Source: Arthrobacter sp. efr-133-R2A-120
GTDB lineage: Bacteria > Actinomycetota > Actinomycetes > Actinomycetales > Micrococcaceae
DNA: 38,758 nucleotides
Reading direction: 5' to 3'
NCBI RefSeq assembly: GCF_030209835.1
Contig: NZ_JARVRF010000044.1
Coordinates: 1-38,758, forward strand
Every line of letters starts with the position of its first letter. The stretch's first letter is position 1. The notes beneath the pieces are model-generated. The model had not been told where the DNA came from, ran no database searches, and worked only from the letters and a program-made list of their open reading frames with translations. Position numbers and translations under genes: made by a program. Below, in pieces: positions 30,476 to 38,692 of this stretch.

Positions 30476-30518
30476 CTTTTGCTGCCAGCGTCGCCGACGG
30501 TATCTCTTGCCCTACCTT
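30471..30518 (+). promoter_or_regulatory. Degenerate DosR-like box upstream of the alcohol dehydrogenase
   Basis: ACTGACTTTTGCTGCC at 30471-30486 keeps the left half of the motif (TGACTTT) but has lost the CCCT end. The nearest -10-like hexamer, TACCTT (30513-30518), is 26 rather than 22 nt away. It may be a weak site, or the gene may depend on read-through from PPOX gene 3. Confidence 0.3.
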
Positions 30519-30529
30519 GATGGAGCATC

Positions 30530-31597
30530 ATGAAAGCACTCGTCTATGGCGGACCCGGACAAAAGTCCTGGACGGACGTCCCCGATCCCCACATCGTCAA
30601 CCCCACCGACGCCGTCGTCCGCATCGATACCACCACAATCTGCGGGACGGACCTTCATATCCTCAAAGGCGACGTTCCGGCGGTCCAAGAGGGCCGGGTC
30701 CTCGGGCATGAGGGCGTCGGAACGGTCACCGAAGTAGGTTCGTCCGTCACCGGGCTCAGGACCGGAGACCGCGTCCTCATTTCCTGCATCAAGTCCTGCG
30801 GACATTGCGGCAACTGCAAGAAGGGCCTCTACTCGCACTGCTCCGGGGAGGAGGGCCAAGCAGGAACCGGTTGGATCTTCGGCCATCTCATTGACGGCAC
30901 CCAAGCCGAGTACGTGCGTGTCCCCTACGCGGACAACTCGCTCTACAAACTGCCCCACGGGGTCACCGACGACCAAGCCGTCATGCTCTCCGACATCCTG
31001 CCCACGGCGTTCGAAATCGGAGTCCAAGCCGGTCACATCAAGCCAGGCGACGTCGTCGCCGTCGTCGGAGCGGGCCCCATCGGCCTCGCCGCGATAGCCA
31101 CATCAGGCCTCCACGGCGCCGCCACCATCATCGCCATAGACCCGGACGAAGGGCGCCTTCTCCGGGCCCGGGAGTTCGGCGCAACAGGGGTCGTGAACCC
31201 CTCCGGTCCTGCTTGGATCAGCGACGTCATGTCCTACACCGACGGCGCAGGAGTGGATGTCGCCATCGAAGCAGTCGGGATCCCGGACACCTTCGATATG
31301 GCCTTGCGGCTCGTGCGCCCCGGCGGGAATGTGGCCAACATCGGCGTGCACGGAAAGTCCGTTGAACTGCGCCTCCAGGACCTCTGGATCCGCAACATCA
31401 ATATCAGCATGGGCCTCGTCAACACCAACACGACACCGATGCTCCTCCGGCTGGTGGCCCAGCACAAGATCCCGGCCGAGAAGTTTGCGACCCACCACTT
31501 CACCCTGGGACAGATCATCGATGCTTACGACACTTTCTCAAGGGCGGCTGAGACACACGCCCTGAAGGTCATCCTCAGCCGGGAATCCCACCACTAG
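30530..31597 (+). CDS. Zinc-dependent alcohol dehydrogenase
   Basis: A 355-aa medium-chain dehydrogenase. Catalytic zinc residues are C38 (TTTICGTDLH), H60 and E61 (LGHEGVG). The structural zinc site is C90, C93, C96 and C104 (SCGHCGNCKKGLYSHC). The NAD-binding loop is VVGAGPIG (178-185) with D206-type acidic end in IIAIDPDEG. The family oxidises or reduces short-chain alcohols and aldehydes, useful for NADH recycling without oxygen. GGAG is five bases before ATG 30530. It is followed 54 bp later by the P1B ATPase on the same strand. Confidence 0.94.
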   Translation: MKALVYGGPGQKSWTDVPDPHIVNPTDAVVRIDTTTICGTDLHILKGDVPAVQEGRVLGHEGVGTVTEVGSSVTGLRTGDRVLISCIKSCGHCGNCKKGLYSHCSGEEGQAGTGWIFGHLIDGTQAEYVRVPYADNSLYKLPHGVTDDQAVMLSDILPTAFEIGVQAGHIKPGDVVAVVGAGPIGLAAIATSGLHGAATIIAIDPDEGRLLRAREFGATGVVNPSGPAWISDVMSYTDGAGVDVAIEAVGIPDTFDMALRLVRPGGNVANIGVHGKSVELRLQDLWIRNINISMGLVNTNTTPMLLRLVAQHKIPAEKFATHHFTLGQIIDAYDTFSRAAETHALKVILSRESHH

Positions 31598-31651
31598 GCA
31601 ACCCTTGCTGAAGCTCCTTCCCTGAATCGGCACCCAAGGGCGGCGGCTCCC

Positions 31652-33553
31652 ATGGCCACAATTCTGCGCTTTCCGCTCGTAGCGGCCACACTCCTCGCAG
31701 GGGCGTGCGTCGGGATACTGCTGGGCCTCGGACAAATGCCAGTGGCAAAGGCAACGGCGACTATCTATGCATTGACCATGGCCGCGTACCGTGCCGTGTC
31801 GATGCTCCGGGAACTCTTTCGAGGACGGTGGGGCATCGACTTGCTTGCAGTAACGGCCATTGCCAGCACCCTCGTGGTCGGAGAATACATTGCCTCGCTC
31901 ATCATCGTGCTCATGCTTACGGGAGGAGACGCCCTCGAGGAATTTGCCCACGGCCGGGCAACTCGCGAGCTGAAGAACCTTCTCGAGCGGGCTCCCCGGA
32001 CGGCGCACCGCGAGACCCCGGGCAACCCTGTGGAAGAGGTTCCCGTGGGGAGCGTCCGTTCCGGAGACACTCTCTTGGTCAAACCCTCCGAAATCGTCCC
32101 AGTAGACGGTATCTTGCTCTCCCCTGCCGGGACTTTCGACGAGTCCTCCCTGACCGGTGAAAGCCTTCCAGTTGAACACCGCGAAGGCGACGCCCTGCTG
32201 AGCGGCTCCGTCAACGGCGAAGAAGCCGTTCGAATGGTTGCAAGCGCCACCGCCGCAGACTCCCAGTACAGCCGGATCGTGGCCCTGGTCCAAGAAGCCG
32301 CGGCGAGCCGCGCCCCCACCGTCAGGCTTGCGGACCGATACGCCGTGCCGTTCACGATATTCGCCTTCCTGCTTGCCGGGATCGCCTGGTTCATCACTCA
32401 AGATCCAGAACGGTTTGCCCAAGTGCTGGTCGTTGCAACACCGTGTCCCTTGTTGATCGCCGCGCCCGTAGCGTTCCTTGCCGGCACCAGCCGGGCAGCC
32501 CACTCGGGAATCATCATCAAAAATGCTCGTACTCTCGAGCAACTCGCCCGCGTCAGGACAGCGGTCTTCGACAAAACCGGCACACTCACGCATGGCCGCC
32601 CCACCCTGCACGACATACAAGTCTCCCTGGTCGCTGCGCAAGGCATGTCCCCCAGCTTGATACTCCAACTGGCAGCGTCCGCTGAGCAGTCTTCCTCCCA
32701 CGTGCTGGCATCCTCCGTGATTGATGCCGCACGATCCCGCGGCCTGCCCTTGCTTCCCGTCAGCAGCGCCAGCGAGCATGCGACCCAGGGTGTCACGGCA
32801 GCCTGCGGTGACCAGACTGTGGTGGTGGGCAAGGCCGACTTTGTCGGCTCGGCCACAACCGGCTTCGAAAAAGCAGTCCTGGCCAGCGGACAACTGGGTG
32901 TCTACGTCGGCGTCGACGGGCAATTCGCCGGAACGCTGATCATGAGCGACCCTCTGCGCGGGAACGCGCTGGCCACCTTGGCCCAGCTGCGACGCCTCGG
33001 CGTGCGGGAAACCATGCTCCTGACCGGCGACACCCGTTCCACTGCCTCACATATTGCGGCCGAAGCCGGGATAACCCGGGTCCTGGCCGATTGCCTGCCC
33101 GCCGACAAAGTGGCGGCAGTCGCTGAGTTGGACGATCGCCCCGTCATGATGGTCGGCGACGGAGTCAACGATGCGCCCGTCCTCGCCGCGGCCGACGTCG
33201 GGATAGCGATGGGCGCCAAGGGAGCTACCGCGGCCAGCGAGTCGGCCGACGTCGTCATCATGCTCGATGACTTATCCAAAGTGGCCGTAGCCGTGGACAT
33301 CGGCCGGCACACCATCCATATCGCACGCACCAGCATCTGGACCGGCATTCTCCTCAGCGTAGGGCTGATGACCATGGCGGCTTACGGCTTCGTCCCGGCC
33401 GTGGCTGGCGCTCTCCTCCAGGAACTAGTGGACCTCGCCACGATTCTGAATGCGCTCCGGGCATTGGGACACAGGCGAATGCCGGGCGCCGATTCGTCAG
33501 AGCTTGTTCCCCCTTCCCAGCCCCGAAAACTGGACCATGACTTTCGACCCTAG
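31652..33553 (+). CDS. Heavy-metal P-type ATPase (P1B, CPx) without N-terminal metal-binding domain
   Basis: A 633-aa cation pump. TGES is at 168-171, the CPx motif in ATPCPLLIAAPV (CPL at 265-267), the phosphorylation site FDKTGTLTHGRP (D307) and the hinge VGDGVNDAPVLAAADVGIAM. Where most P1B ATPases have the nucleotide-binding HP pair, this one has HV (SSSHVLASS, 350-351). There is no HMA domain at the N-terminus; the first helices follow at once. The transported metal is uncertain. Probably co-transcribed with the alcohol dehydrogenase. Its last codons contain an orphan DosR-like box. Confidence 0.92.
   Translation: MATILRFPLVAATLLAGACVGILLGLGQMPVAKATATIYALTMAAYRAVSMLRELFRGRWGIDLLAVTAIASTLVVGEYIASLIIVLMLTGGDALEEFAHGRATRELKNLLERAPRTAHRETPGNPVEEVPVGSVRSGDTLLVKPSEIVPVDGILLSPAGTFDESSLTGESLPVEHREGDALLSGSVNGEEAVRMVASATAADSQYSRIVALVQEAAASRAPTVRLADRYAVPFTIFAFLLAGIAWFITQDPERFAQVLVVATPCPLLIAAPVAFLAGTSRAAHSGIIIKNARTLEQLARVRTAVFDKTGTLTHGRPTLHDIQVSLVAAQGMSPSLILQLAASAEQSSSHVLASSVIDAARSRGLPLLPVSSASEHATQGVTAACGDQTVVVGKADFVGSATTGFEKAVLASGQLGVYVGVDGQFAGTLIMSDPLRGNALATLAQLRRLGVRETMLLTGDTRSTASHIAAEAGITRVLADCLPADKVAAVAELDDRPVMMVGDGVNDAPVLAAADVGIAMGAKGATAASESADVVIMLDDLSKVAVAVDIGRHTIHIARTSIWTGILLSVGLMTMAAYGFVPAVAGALLQELVDLATILNALRALGHRRMPGADSSELVPPSQPRKLDHDFRP
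33536..33551 (+). other. Orphan DosR-like box at the end of the P1B ATPase gene
   Basis: CATGACTTTCGACCCT differs from the usp2 box by one base. It lies in the last codons of the ATPase gene (HDFRP and stop) between convergent genes, and no -10 stands 22 nt downstream on either strand. It may be chance coding sequence or a relic. Confidence 0.4.
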
Positions 33554-33563
33554 CCTGCCGGCC

Positions 33564-33591
33564 GCCCGCCCGCCCGCCCGCCCGCCCGCCC
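33564..33591. repeat. Tetranucleotide repeat (GCCC)7
   Basis: Seven perfect GCCC units, starting 11 bp after the ATPase stop and ending 42 bp before the usp3 stop. It is intergenic between convergent genes, so slippage would not change a protein. Confidence 0.85.
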
Positions 33592-33633
33592 GGATGGATG
33601 GTGCAACAGGGGCCGGTTGCTTCCGCCCGGCGG

Positions 33634-34491
33634 CTATGTTTGCAAGGCGGGGCGGGTTATCACCGTCGGGCACTGGACATTGAGCAGCACGTGCTGAGCC
33701 ACGGAGCCGACGAGCACGCGGGCACCGCCCCTTCCTTTGCAGCCCATGACCAGCAGCCGCGCACGGGTACTGGCGTCCAGGAGCGCTTCGGCTGGCGCGC
33801 GCTCAAGGTCCAGGATCTTGAGTATGGCCAAATCCGGGTGCCGCCCCTCCAGTCCGTGCACCGATTTGGACAACAGCGCGTGCCCATCGAGTCCAGGTTC
33901 TGCAGGCCCGGTCCCGCGCCCCGATCTCCCGGACGGGGAAGGATCGCGGCCGCTACCGGCATGGACGATCACGAGTTCTTGTCCCATTCGATGCGCCTCG
34001 TCAGCTGCACACTCGACGGCGAGTTCGGAGTCCCGGGAACCATCGACACCAACTACTACGCCGTATGACTCGCGCGTTGAGAGGGCTGGCACAATCGCGA
34101 CGGCGCAATGGCTGATGACCGCGACCTGAAAGCTGACCGAACCGAATCCTTCGCCGTGGTTGCCGGGGCGTCGATCGGTTCCCACGACGACCATTTCCGC
34201 ATCCGCAGAAAGCTTGCGCATGGTTTCGGCGGGCTCTCCGGAACTTAGTGTCGTCACGACCTCCAGGGAGGGAAACCGTGCGGCGACCCGTGCTGTCTCG
34301 CCTTTCAGCAGGTCCTTGGCTTGTGCAGTCGCGCCGTCGTGGAGGGCCTTCTCCGGGAACGCCCATGGCTCAGGAACGGCATGGACGGGGTTGAGCTGAA
34401 GACCAAGATCACGGGCTCGTTCGGCAGCCCAGTCCACGGCAGCACTGCCGACCACCGACCCATCGACACCAACGAGGATCTTTGTCTTCAC
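33634..34491 (-). CDS. Universal stress protein 3 (tandem domains)
   Basis: A 285-aa protein with two UspA domains. Domain 1 starts ILVGVDGSVVGSAAVDWAAE and has a diverged nucleotide loop (VGTDRRPGNHGEGFGSVS). Domain 2 starts YGVVVGVDGSRDSELAVECA and has MGCKGRGGARVLVGSVAQHV, close to the ATP-binding pattern. Tandem USPs of this type are DosR targets in mycobacteria. The start is GTG 34491; AGGAAGG lies about 12 bases upstream, a rather long spacing. It is divergent from ackA, sharing a DosR-like box. Confidence 0.92.
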   Translation of the reverse strand: MKTKILVGVDGSVVGSAAVDWAAERARDLGLQLNPVHAVPEPWAFPEKALHDGATAQAKDLLKGETARVAARFPSLEVVTTLSSGEPAETMRKLSADAEMVVVGTDRRPGNHGEGFGSVSFQVAVISHCAVAIVPALSTRESYGVVVGVDGSRDSELAVECAADEAHRMGQELVIVHAGSGRDPSPSGRSGRGTGPAEPGLDGHALLSKSVHGLEGRHPDLAILKILDLERAPAEALLDASTRARLLVMGCKGRGGARVLVGSVAQHVLLNVQCPTVITRPALQT

Positions 34492-34532
34492 GAGCGCACG
34501 TGCCTTCCTGGAACCAGCTGCAATCTCTTCCC

Positions 34533-34577
34533 AGTTTCGTCGGCTGCGTCGATGACCTGCAAGGGCCGTAAGACCCT
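34533..34577 (-). promoter_or_regulatory. DosR-like box plus -10, usp3 side of a shared box
   Basis: On the minus strand the box AGGGTCTTACGGCCCT covers 34577-34562. GAAACT (34538-34533) follows after 23 nt, one more than in the other promoters. The box is nearly palindromic, so it can also serve the ackA side. Confidence 0.5.
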
Positions 34578-34606
34578 CCCCGCGAACGCATTTTCCGGGT
34601 TATGTT
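34562..34606 (+). promoter_or_regulatory. DosR-like box plus -10, ackA side of a shared box
   Basis: Read on the plus strand the same site is AGGGCCGTAAGACCCT (34562-34577). TATGTT (34601-34606) stands 23 nt downstream, mirroring the usp3 side. The ackA start is 63 bp further. Confidence 0.5.
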
Positions 34607-34668
34607 CCTCAAGGGGTATCGCGTTCCATGGTCCGGGTGCCGCGTCGTCTTCGTGAAAGGACATCAGC

Positions 34669-35844
34669 GTGTTGCTCCTTGTTTTGAATCCAGGTTCCTC
34701 GTCGTTGAAGTATCAGCTGCGTCGAATCGGAACATCTGAAGCTAAGCCCGGGATCCTGCTGGAGCGGGCCGTCAACAGCCCGCAAGAGGGCACGCTGGAT
34801 CCCGTCTTCCTTGGCAACGCGTTCGACGTGGTCGATGCCGCCATCCAGGACGTAACCGGCGGAACAAGCCCTGATGCCATTGGGCTTCGGGTGGTCCACG
34901 GCGGGGATCGCTTCAGTTCGCCCATACGCGTCACTCCGGACGTCATCGGGACCATCGAGGAATTTGGCGAGTTTGCGCCGCTCCACAACGCGGCAAGCAT
35001 GGCGTGCATGCGTGCCGCGGCCACCCGTTGGCCGCGCACGCCCCAGGTAGCCGTTTTCGACACAGCCTTTCACCGAACGATCCCCGACCATGCCTCCCGC
35101 TATGCCATTCCGGAGGAGCTTCATACGAAGTACGGGATCAGGCGCTACGGCTTCCACGGGATCTCCGTCGAGATCGTTTGCCGCGACGCAGCGGCGTTCC
35201 TCGAAGTTCCGGTTGGATCCTTGAATGCGGTGGTGGCGCACCTTGGCAATGGCGCCTCGGTTACCGCTGTACGGGAGGGTCGCAGCGTCGACACGTCCAT
35301 GGGCATGACCCCTCTGGAGGGGTTGGTCATGGGTACTCGTTCCGGTGATCTTGATCCGTCCATTATCACGCTGCTGCAGCGCCGCGCCTTCGGACCGGAC
35401 GAAGTCGATGAGCTCCTCAACCATCGGGCAGGCCTGCTGGGCTTGGCCGGATCAGCCGACATGCGCGTAATCCAGGACGCTGCGCGGCACGGCGACCCCC
35501 GAGCGATCCTCGCTTCGGACATGGCCGCTTACCGGCTGGCCAAGTACATCGCCGCTTACAACATGGTGGTCGGCGGGGCCGCGGCCTTGGCCCTTACCGG
35601 TGGTATCGGCGAACATTCCAGCCGGTTCAGAACCCAGGTTATCTCGCTGCTCGAGCCCCTCGGTCTCTTCATCGACGAACACAGGAACTACTCCGGCGAA
35701 ACAGGCATCCGCATCATCAGCACCGACGCATCGGCTTTTCCGGTCCTGGTGGTCCCGAGCGACGAGGAACGCGCCATCGCGGAGGCGACAGCCGCCGTCG
35801 TACTTTCGGACGGTTCAGCGGATCGAAGCCTCAACGAAGCGTGA
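34669..35844 (+). CDS. ackA: Acetate kinase
   Basis: A 391-aa acetate kinase, of usual length. Signature 1 is LVLNPGSSSLKYQL (about 4-17). Other conserved blocks are LRVVHGGDRF, FDTAFHRTIP, RYGFHGISVEIV, VVAHLGNGASVTAV, MGMTPLEGLVMGTRSGDLDP, LTGGIGEHS and the final PSDEERAIA. It interconverts acetyl phosphate plus ADP with acetate plus ATP, giving ATP without respiration. The normal GTSH after YGFH is replaced by GISV. No phosphotransacetylase or phosphoketolase gene is in the window. Start is GTG 34669 with AAAGGAC upstream. A shared DosR-like box lies upstream. Confidence 0.95.
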   Translation: MLLLVLNPGSSSLKYQLRRIGTSEAKPGILLERAVNSPQEGTLDPVFLGNAFDVVDAAIQDVTGGTSPDAIGLRVVHGGDRFSSPIRVTPDVIGTIEEFGEFAPLHNAASMACMRAAATRWPRTPQVAVFDTAFHRTIPDHASRYAIPEELHTKYGIRRYGFHGISVEIVCRDAAAFLEVPVGSLNAVVAHLGNGASVTAVREGRSVDTSMGMTPLEGLVMGTRSGDLDPSIITLLQRRAFGPDEVDELLNHRAGLLGLAGSADMRVIQDAARHGDPRAILASDMAAYRLAKYIAAYNMVVGGAAALALTGGIGEHSSRFRTQVISLLEPLGLFIDEHRNYSGETGIRIISTDASAFPVLVVPSDEERAIAEATAAVVLSDGSADRSLNEA

Positions 35845-35869
35845 CCCGGCTAGTGCCAACGGCAAGTGG

Positions 35870-38557
35870 TCACAGACCCTTAAGCCGGCGACGCAATGGA
35901 CGCCCCGGCACAACCGCAACAACCGGCGCGCTGAAGCGCGATGCCCGGCGCGAGATGTGGTGGGTATCCGGCCGACGGCGGACGGGCGCCGTGAGCGGGG
36001 GCGCTTGCTGCGCAGTCCGGGAGAAGAACCACTGTTTGGCGAATTCCACCAGGACCATGTAGACAACGATCATTCCCAGTAGCGACAGGAAGAACGGCAC
36101 CGGCAAAGGATCGAAGCCCAGCACGCCCGCCAGCGGTGACAGCGGCAGGAAGATCCCCGCGGCTACCACGCCCAAGGACGCACTCAACAGGCCAACCGAG
36201 GGACGGCTGCGCAGGAATGGAACCCGACGGGTCCTGATGGCGAAAATGATGAGGGTTTGCGTGGCGATGGATTCGATGAACCAGCCTGCCCGGAACTCCC
36301 CCGGGACGGCGTCGAAGACGAACAGCATGAGCGCGAAAGTGGCAAAGTCGAAGATTGAACTGATCGGCCCGAAGAGGAACATGAAACGCCGGATGAACGC
36401 GATGTTCCAGTGCGACGGTGCCAGCAGCTGCTCTTTGTCCACGCGGTCGCCCGGGATGGCCAGCTGGCCGCTGTCGTAGAGCAGGTTGTTGAGCAGGATC
36501 TGCCCCGGCAGCATGGGCAGGAAGCTCAGCACCACCGACGCAGTGGCGGCGCTGAACATGTTGCCGAAGTTGCTGGACGTGCCCATCAGGACGTACTTGA
36601 TGGTGTTCGCGAAGATCCTCCGGCCCTCCATCACGCCTTCGGCAAGGACGCCCAGGTCCTTTTCCAAAAGCACTATGTCGGCGGCGTCCTTGGCGACATC
36701 GGCGGCGCTGTCCACGGAGATCCCGATGTCCGCTTTATGAAGGGCCAGGGCGTCGTTCACACCGTCGCCCATGAAGCCCACCGCTCCGCCGCTTTGGCGG
36801 AGCAGGGTGATGATCCGCGCCTTCTGCTCGGGCGACACGCGGGCAAAGATGGTGGCTTCCCGGGCGGTTGCGGCCAACTCGGTATCGGACAACGCGTCGA
36901 CGTCGGCGCCGATAAGCGTTCCGCCGGAAATCACGCCTAGCTCGGAACAAACTTTCTCTGCGACTTTGGCGTTGTCCCCGGTGGCGATTTTCACGGAGAT
37001 GCCCAGCATCGCCAGCCGTTCGAGGGACTCTTTCGCGTTTGCCTTGGGCCGGTCTAGGAAGACGAGGAAACCGGCCAGGACGAGGTCATTTTCGTCGGCC
37101 GGCGTGATGCCGCTCAGCCCCGCGGCTGGGCGGGTGGCCACCGCGACGACGCGCGATCCGGCATCGAACTGTTCGGCCAGCATGGCCTGTACCCTGGGCG
37201 AAGTCGGCCCGCAGAGGGCGAGCACATCCTCGGGAGCGCCCTTGGTGACCAGGCGTGCCAGGCCGCCGGCTTCCCGCACCAGAACGCTGGTCCGGCGGCG
37301 TTGGTGGTCGAAGTCGATCAGGTCGAGGCGCTCAAAGCGGGCGGGATCAAACGCTGCCGCACCCGCGCTTTCCCATAATGCGGCGTCCAGGGGATTCTGC
37401 CCGGCCGTGGATTGTTTGGCCTCGGCATAGTCGGTTTCGGTGGCCAGCAGACCCAAGGTGAGGAGTTCGACGTCGGACACTTCAGGGGAGGCGGGCAGCG
37501 CGCCGGTGAAGCTGATGCGCCCCTCGGTGAGGGTGCCGGTCTTGTCGGTAACCAGGATGTCCATGTCGCCCAGGTCCTCGATGCAGACCAGTCGTTTGAC
37601 CAGGACTTTGCGACGGGCCAGCTGGCGGGTGCCGGTAGCGAGGCTGGTGCTCACGACGGCGGGCAGCAGCTGCGGCGTGATGCCGACGGCGATTGCCAGG
37701 GAGAACAGCAGCGACTCGATCAGCGGGCGCTGCAGGAGCAGGTTCGCGATGAAGATGAGCGTGGTGAGCCCGATAGCCACCTGCAAGAGCAGGAACGAGA
37801 ACCGCTTCAGCCCGAGCTGGAACTCGGTCTGGGGCTGCCGTTCTCCCAGGCCCAGCGCGATACGGCCGAATTCGGCGCGGGCCCCGGTGGCTACGACGAC
37901 GCCGGTGCAGCCGCCGGACTGGATGACGGTTCCCATGAAGACGCAGGATGCGAGGTCCCCCAGGGACGACCCAGGCGCCACCGGGGCCGGATCCTTCCCG
38001 GCTGGCAGGGACTCCCCCGTCAGGATGCTTTCGTCGCAGAGGAGGTTCTTGGTGCCCAGGAGGCGGATGTCGGCGGGAACGATGGCGCCAAGACTAAGGT
38101 GTACGACGTCGCCCGGCACCAAGGAGGTCACGTTCACGTCCTGCGTGGTCCCGTCGCGCAGCACGACGGCGCGATGGGTTACCCGGGAATGCAAGGCTTC
38201 GGAGGCCCGTTCGGCGCGGAACTCGTTGGTGAAGCCCAAACCCACGCTGACCAGGAGGATCACGCCGATCACGATCGAATTCGTGGCATCGCCCAGGAAG
38301 AGGGAAAGCCCTGCCGTAATGATCAGCAGGATGAGGATGGGGCTGGCGAACTGCCGGCCCAACACCGCCCAACCGTTGGCCCGGTGCGTCCGCACGGCAT
38401 TCGGGCCGAGTTCTGCAAGGCGTTCCGCGGCTTCCTCGTTTGTCAGGCCGGTTGGGCTGGAGCCCAGGTGTTCGAGTACTTCGTCCGGCTGAAGGCACGC
38501 GGCCTCGGTGATCGGCAGCTGCATGGAGTGCCGCTCCTGGACGTTGATATCTGACAT
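35870..38557 (-). CDS. Magnesium-translocating P-type ATPase (MgtA/MgtB type)
   Basis: An 895-aa P3B ATPase. Order: cation ATPase N-terminus (LTNEEAAERLAELGPNAV), TGES at 180-183, phosphorylation site VTDKTGTLTEGRISF, hinge MGDGVNDALALHKADIGISV, then the P3-type segment GTSSNFGNMFSAATASVVLS and PMLPGQILLNNLLYDSGQLA specific to MgtA-like pumps. It imports Mg2+. Start is ATG 38557, but ATG 38524 (MQLPITEAA) has AGGAG nine bases upstream and may be the real one. Convergent with ackA, 25 bp between stops. No clear DosR-like box is visible upstream. Confidence 0.93.
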   Translation of the reverse strand: MSDINVQERHSMQLPITEAACLQPDEVLEHLGSSPTGLTNEEAAERLAELGPNAVRTHRANGWAVLGRQFASPILILLIITAGLSLFLGDATNSIVIGVILLVSVGLGFTNEFRAERASEALHSRVTHRAVVLRDGTTQDVNVTSLVPGDVVHLSLGAIVPADIRLLGTKNLLCDESILTGESLPAGKDPAPVAPGSSLGDLASCVFMGTVIQSGGCTGVVVATGARAEFGRIALGLGERQPQTEFQLGLKRFSFLLLQVAIGLTTLIFIANLLLQRPLIESLLFSLAIAVGITPQLLPAVVSTSLATGTRQLARRKVLVKRLVCIEDLGDMDILVTDKTGTLTEGRISFTGALPASPEVSDVELLTLGLLATETDYAEAKQSTAGQNPLDAALWESAGAAAFDPARFERLDLIDFDHQRRRTSVLVREAGGLARLVTKGAPEDVLALCGPTSPRVQAMLAEQFDAGSRVVAVATRPAAGLSGITPADENDLVLAGFLVFLDRPKANAKESLERLAMLGISVKIATGDNAKVAEKVCSELGVISGGTLIGADVDALSDTELAATAREATIFARVSPEQKARIITLLRQSGGAVGFMGDGVNDALALHKADIGISVDSAADVAKDAADIVLLEKDLGVLAEGVMEGRRIFANTIKYVLMGTSSNFGNMFSAATASVVLSFLPMLPGQILLNNLLYDSGQLAIPGDRVDKEQLLAPSHWNIAFIRRFMFLFGPISSIFDFATFALMLFVFDAVPGEFRAGWFIESIATQTLIIFAIRTRRVPFLRSRPSVGLLSASLGVVAAGIFLPLSPLAGVLGFDPLPVPFFLSLLGMIVVYMVLVEFAKQWFFSRTAQQAPPLTAPVRRRPDTHHISRRASRFSAPVVAVVPGRPLRRRLKGL

Positions 38558-38692
38558 GCCGTATCCGTTCGAATGCGTCGCGTGAGGCCGTCGCCCTTGG
38601 ATAAGGGTAAGGCTTGGGGAGGGGCCCCTGGGGCGGATGGGAGAGTGTTGTTGCTGGGGTTGTGTCGAGCTGAAGTGCCGCCGCGGCGCGGC
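38558..38692. other. Intergenic region upstream of the Mg ATPase
   Basis: About 135 bp before the ATPase. It contains a short GC palindrome (AGGGGCCCCT near 38620) and TA-rich TTACCCTTATCC on the minus strand, a possible promoter. I find no convincing DosR-like box with a -10 at 22 nt. Confidence 0.35.

Noticed and set aside
31538..32923. 461-residue minus-strand frame opposite the P1B ATPase
   Set aside because: Shadow frame; cysteine- and glycine-rich without motifs.
33564..33591. GCCC array as a CRISPR or coding repeat
   Set aside because: It is a simple tetranucleotide run of 28 bp, outside any gene, without spacers.
37412..38554. 380-residue plus-strand frame opposite the Mg ATPase
   Set aside because: Composition of alternating Gly, Glu, Asp and Gln is typical of antisense shadow; the ATPase is unambiguous.
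38558..38640. Possible DosR-like box upstream of the Mg ATPase
   Set aside because: AAGGGCGACGGCCTCA shares some positions with the motif but lacks the final T, and no -10 lies at 22-23 nt.
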